Below, in pieces: positions 47,153 to 48,099 of a stretch of 48,099 bases of DNA (its first letter is position 1; the number at the start of each line of letters is the position of its first letter). Source of the stretch: CAZGNZ01 sp964527215 (GTDB taxonomy: Bacteria; Fidelibacterota; Marinisomatia; SCGC-AAA003-L08; JACNLC01); NCBI GenBank assembly GCA_964527215.1, contig CAZGNZ010000036.1, positions 1 through 48,099 of the forward strand, read 5' to 3'. The translations under genes were made by a program, and so were the position numbers. The notes under the pieces are model-generated. The model was not told the DNA's origin, did no database searches, and worked only from the letters and a program-made list of their open reading frames with translations.

Positions 47153-47644
47153 TTGTTTGATCATTTATGGGCACCTTGGCGCATGGAATATATCCGTGCG
47201 CCAAAGCCTGAATCCGACGATTGCATCCTCTGCGGGAAAATTCAAAATCCTGATGATGAAGACAGTCTGGTGGTCCATCGCGGAAAAACCTGTTTTGTCG
47301 TCATGAATCTGTATCCCTATAACAACGGGCACGTTATGGTGGTGCCCTATGAACATTGCTCCCAATTTGAAAACCTTCCATTGGAAACCCAGCTGGAAAT
47401 GATGAAGCTGACTTCGCATACGATGGAAATCATGCGCGATGTCATGAAAGCAGAGGGATTCAATTTCGGGGCTAATTTTGGTCAGGTAGCAGGAGCAGGG
47501 ATTGAAGAGCATCTCCATTTTCACATCGTGCCCCGCTGGAACGGCGATACCAATTTCATGCCAGTGTTGAGTCACACAAAAGTTCAGGTGGACGGGCTTC
47601 GGGAAACGCGAAAACTGCTGGCAAAAGAGTTTCAGAAAAAATAA
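47153..47644 (+). CDS. HIT family nucleotide hydrolase
   Basis: A 163-residue histidine-triad protein, probably an Ap4A-type or nucleoside-phosphoramidate hydrolase. The start MFDHLWAPWRMEYI at TTG 47153 is the usual N-terminus of this subgroup. CILC (about residues 24-27) is a likely zinc ligand pair. NLYPYNNGHVMVVPYEH (about 52-68) and the triad HLHFHIVPRW (about 121-130) complete the active site. The gene starts five bases after the GTPase stop, so the two share a transcript. The specific substrate is not predictable. Confidence 0.92.
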   Translation: MFDHLWAPWRMEYIRAPKPESDDCILCGKIQNPDDEDSLVVHRGKTCFVVMNLYPYNNGHVMVVPYEHCSQFENLPLETQLEMMKLTSHTMEIMRDVMKAEGFNFGANFGQVAGAGIEEHLHFHIVPRWNGDTNFMPVLSHTKVQVDGLRETRKLLAKEFQKK

Positions 47645-47717
47645 ATATTTATTTTTTCATAAAATTGATGCGCTATAAATTTACTGGCTTTGACAATAGC
47701 TGTTTTAGCACACATGA

Positions 47718-47791
47718 TCCGGTATAGCTCAGTCGGTTAGAGCAGTGGACTGTTAATCCACGTGTCCCTGGTTCGAGTCCAGGTACCGGAG
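47718..47791 (+). tRNA. tRNA-Asn (GTT)
   Basis: A complete cloverleaf: acceptor TCCGGTA (47718-47724) with TACCGGA (47784-47790) and discriminator G 47791. The D-arm is AGCTCAGTCGGTTAGAGC. The anticodon arm is GTGGA-CTGTTAA-TCCAC with anticodon GTT at 47752-47754, and the T-arm is CCTGG-TTCGAGT-CCAGG. The 3' CCA is not encoded (GCAG follows). Copies of parts of this tRNA recur in the repeat downstream. Confidence 0.97.
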
Positions 47792-47794
47792 CAG

Positions 47795-47820
47795 AATCCC
47801 CGCGTAAGTGGGGATTTCAT
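47795..47820 (+). terminator. tRNA terminator, first copy
   Basis: AATCCCC (47795-47801) pairs with GGGGATT (47810-47816), followed by TCATTTT. An alternative stem CCCGCG (47799-47804) with CGCGGG (47824-47829) would compete with it. The whole block recurs 201 bases on. Confidence 0.8.
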
Positions 47821-47855
47821 TTTCGCGGGATCAACCGTCCCCCTAAAAAGGGAGA

Positions 47856-47994
47856 AGCTCGGTCGGTTAGAGTCCGTCGTCTGACGGATTAATCCACGTG
47901 TCCCTGGTTCTCCAGAGTCCGTCCATTGAGGGAGAAGATCCGTCCACTGACGGACAAGGACCGTCCCATGACGGTGAGTCCAGGGTCCGGAGCA
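47856..47994 (+). pseudogene. Disrupted tRNA-Asn copy with palindrome insertions
   Basis: The D-arm (AGCTCGGTCGGTTAGAG) is kept. The ten bases CAGTGGACTG of the anticodon arm are replaced by TCCGTCGTCTGACGGA, removing the anticodon; TTAATCCACGTGTCCCTGGTTC then follows as in the true tRNA. A 65-bp insertion (47911-47975) splits the T-loop exactly between TTC and GAG, after which GAGTCCAGG-GTCCGGAGCA resumes. It cannot form a functional tRNA as read. Confidence 0.8.
47873..47975 (+). repeat. Cluster of 16-bp palindromes TCCGTC-N4-GACGGA
   Basis: Members at 47873-47888, 47918-47933 (imperfect), 47939-47954 and 47960-47975 (A/T outer pair), with a fifth outside the cluster at 48075-48090. The three in the T-loop insertion are spaced exactly 21 bases apart. 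The stem is conserved or compensated (ACCGTC with GACGGT) while the four-base loop varies (GTCT, CATT, CACT, CCAT, GGCT), as expected if hairpin structure matters. Confidence 0.8.
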
Positions 47995-47995
47995 A

Positions 47996-48021
47996 AATCC
48001 CCGCGTAAGTGGGGATTTCAT
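47996..48021 (+). terminator. tRNA terminator, second copy
   Basis: AATCCCC (47996-48002) and GGGGATT (48011-48017) with TCATTTT repeat the hairpin at 47795 exactly. It follows the disrupted tRNA copy. Confidence 0.7.
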
Positions 48022-48057
48022 TTTCGCGGGATCATCCGTTTCCTTTAAAAAGGGGGA

Positions 48058-48099
48058 AGCTCAGTCGGTTAGAGTCCGTCGGCTGACGGATTCATCCAC
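48058..48099 (+). pseudogene. Second disrupted tRNA-Asn copy (cut by window end)
   Basis: AGCTCAGTCGGTTAGAG is identical to the true tRNA D-arm, then TCCGTCGGCTGACGGA replaces the anticodon-arm 5' half at the same place as in the previous copy, and TTCATCCAC follows. The rest lies outside the window. Confidence 0.7.

Larger units (their letters stand above)
47786..48099 (+). repeat. ~201-bp tandem repeat derived from tRNA-Asn plus terminator
   Basis: CCGGAGCA, the terminator block (47795-47829) and the following purine-rich tract recur 201 bases downstream (terminator copy 47996-48030). Each unit then runs into a degraded tRNA-Asn: copy 2 spans about 47856-47994 and copy 3 about 48058 to the window end. 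The two units differ at scattered positions (for example GATCAACCGT versus GATCATCCGT). The array continues past the window edge. Confidence 0.85.

Noticed and set aside
47690..47718. TTGACA plus CATGAT as the tRNA-Asn promoter
   Set aside because: With normal spacing the -10 box would overlap the mature tRNA 5' end, leaving no room for a transcription start upstream.
47737..48021. Minus-strand 94-codon open frame over the tRNA and repeats
   Set aside because: It is the antisense of tRNA-Asn and its degraded copies, a well-known kind of false gene; its internal repetition simply mirrors the DNA repeat.
47786..48099. CRISPR-like array
   Set aside because: The palindromes are only 16 bp, repeat at 21 bp without unique spacers of useful length, and sit inside tRNA-derived sequence; no cas genes are present.

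Overview
The window comes from a Gram-negative bacterium that makes LPS (kdsC, lptC, lptB) and exports proteins through a type IX secretion system: three proteins end in a 'YPNPFN...GxYF...' C-terminal sorting domain. The mix of T9SS cargo, 'DC..xCGxCxGGxTG' modules, thrombospondin type 3 repeats and a 'CTDPEALNYDPDA' motif resembles the Marinimicrobia/Calditrichota side of the FCB group. That placement is inference from protein style, not a phylogeny.

Region by region. 1-4500 is an IS21-family graveyard. The right end of one IS (1-53) cuts off the 5' part of a dockerin/cohesin-like T9SS cargo gene (to 951). A remnant of a second IS21 type lies at 1137-1445. A third element survives as two fragments (1446-1714 and 4371-4492) because a near-identical copy (1715-4369, TG...CA ends, 6-bp target duplication) inserted into it. 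Both copies carry the same in-frame stop in istA. 4731-13191 is a dense housekeeping block on the + strand: gatC, pyrG, kdsC-lptC-lptB-rpoN-hslV (overlapping or nearly so), hslU and argF. 13192-14098 has no convincing gene.

14099-29089 encodes a 4996-residue secreted T9SS protein built of cadherin-like domains, Cys-rich modules, calcium-binding TSP3 repeats and about eleven cohesin-like domains, with a 413-residue supermodule repeated three times. Immediately downstream is a DsbA/ScsC-like thiol oxidoreductase lipoprotein whose active site reads stop(UGA)-Pro-His-Cys. The reading frame continues intact after the UGA and a SECIS-like hairpin follows it, so it is probably a selenoprotein (UxxC). 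Its position suggests a role in folding the Cys-rich giant. A small T9SS protein at 30021 shares a domain with the giant's C-terminal part.

30877-37646 is an exopolysaccharide module: Wzc-type tyrosine autokinase, fused ATP sulfurylase/APS kinase (PAPS supply), a UDP-sugar dehydrogenase and a DegT-type aminotransferase. A bidirectional terminator separates it from the minus-strand metK-ahcY pair (SAM cycle) and a YqgE protein. Then on the + strand come sfsA, an Ig-like lipoprotein, manC, a small conserved protein, an EF-G-like GTPase and a HIT protein.

The window ends with tRNA-Asn followed by a roughly 201-bp tandem repeat. This repeat carries broken tRNA-Asn copies into which 16-bp palindromes (TCCGTC-N4-GACGGA) have been placed. 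The two most interesting observations are the candidate UGA/Sec oxidoreductase beside the giant adhesin and the palindrome-riddled tRNA array.
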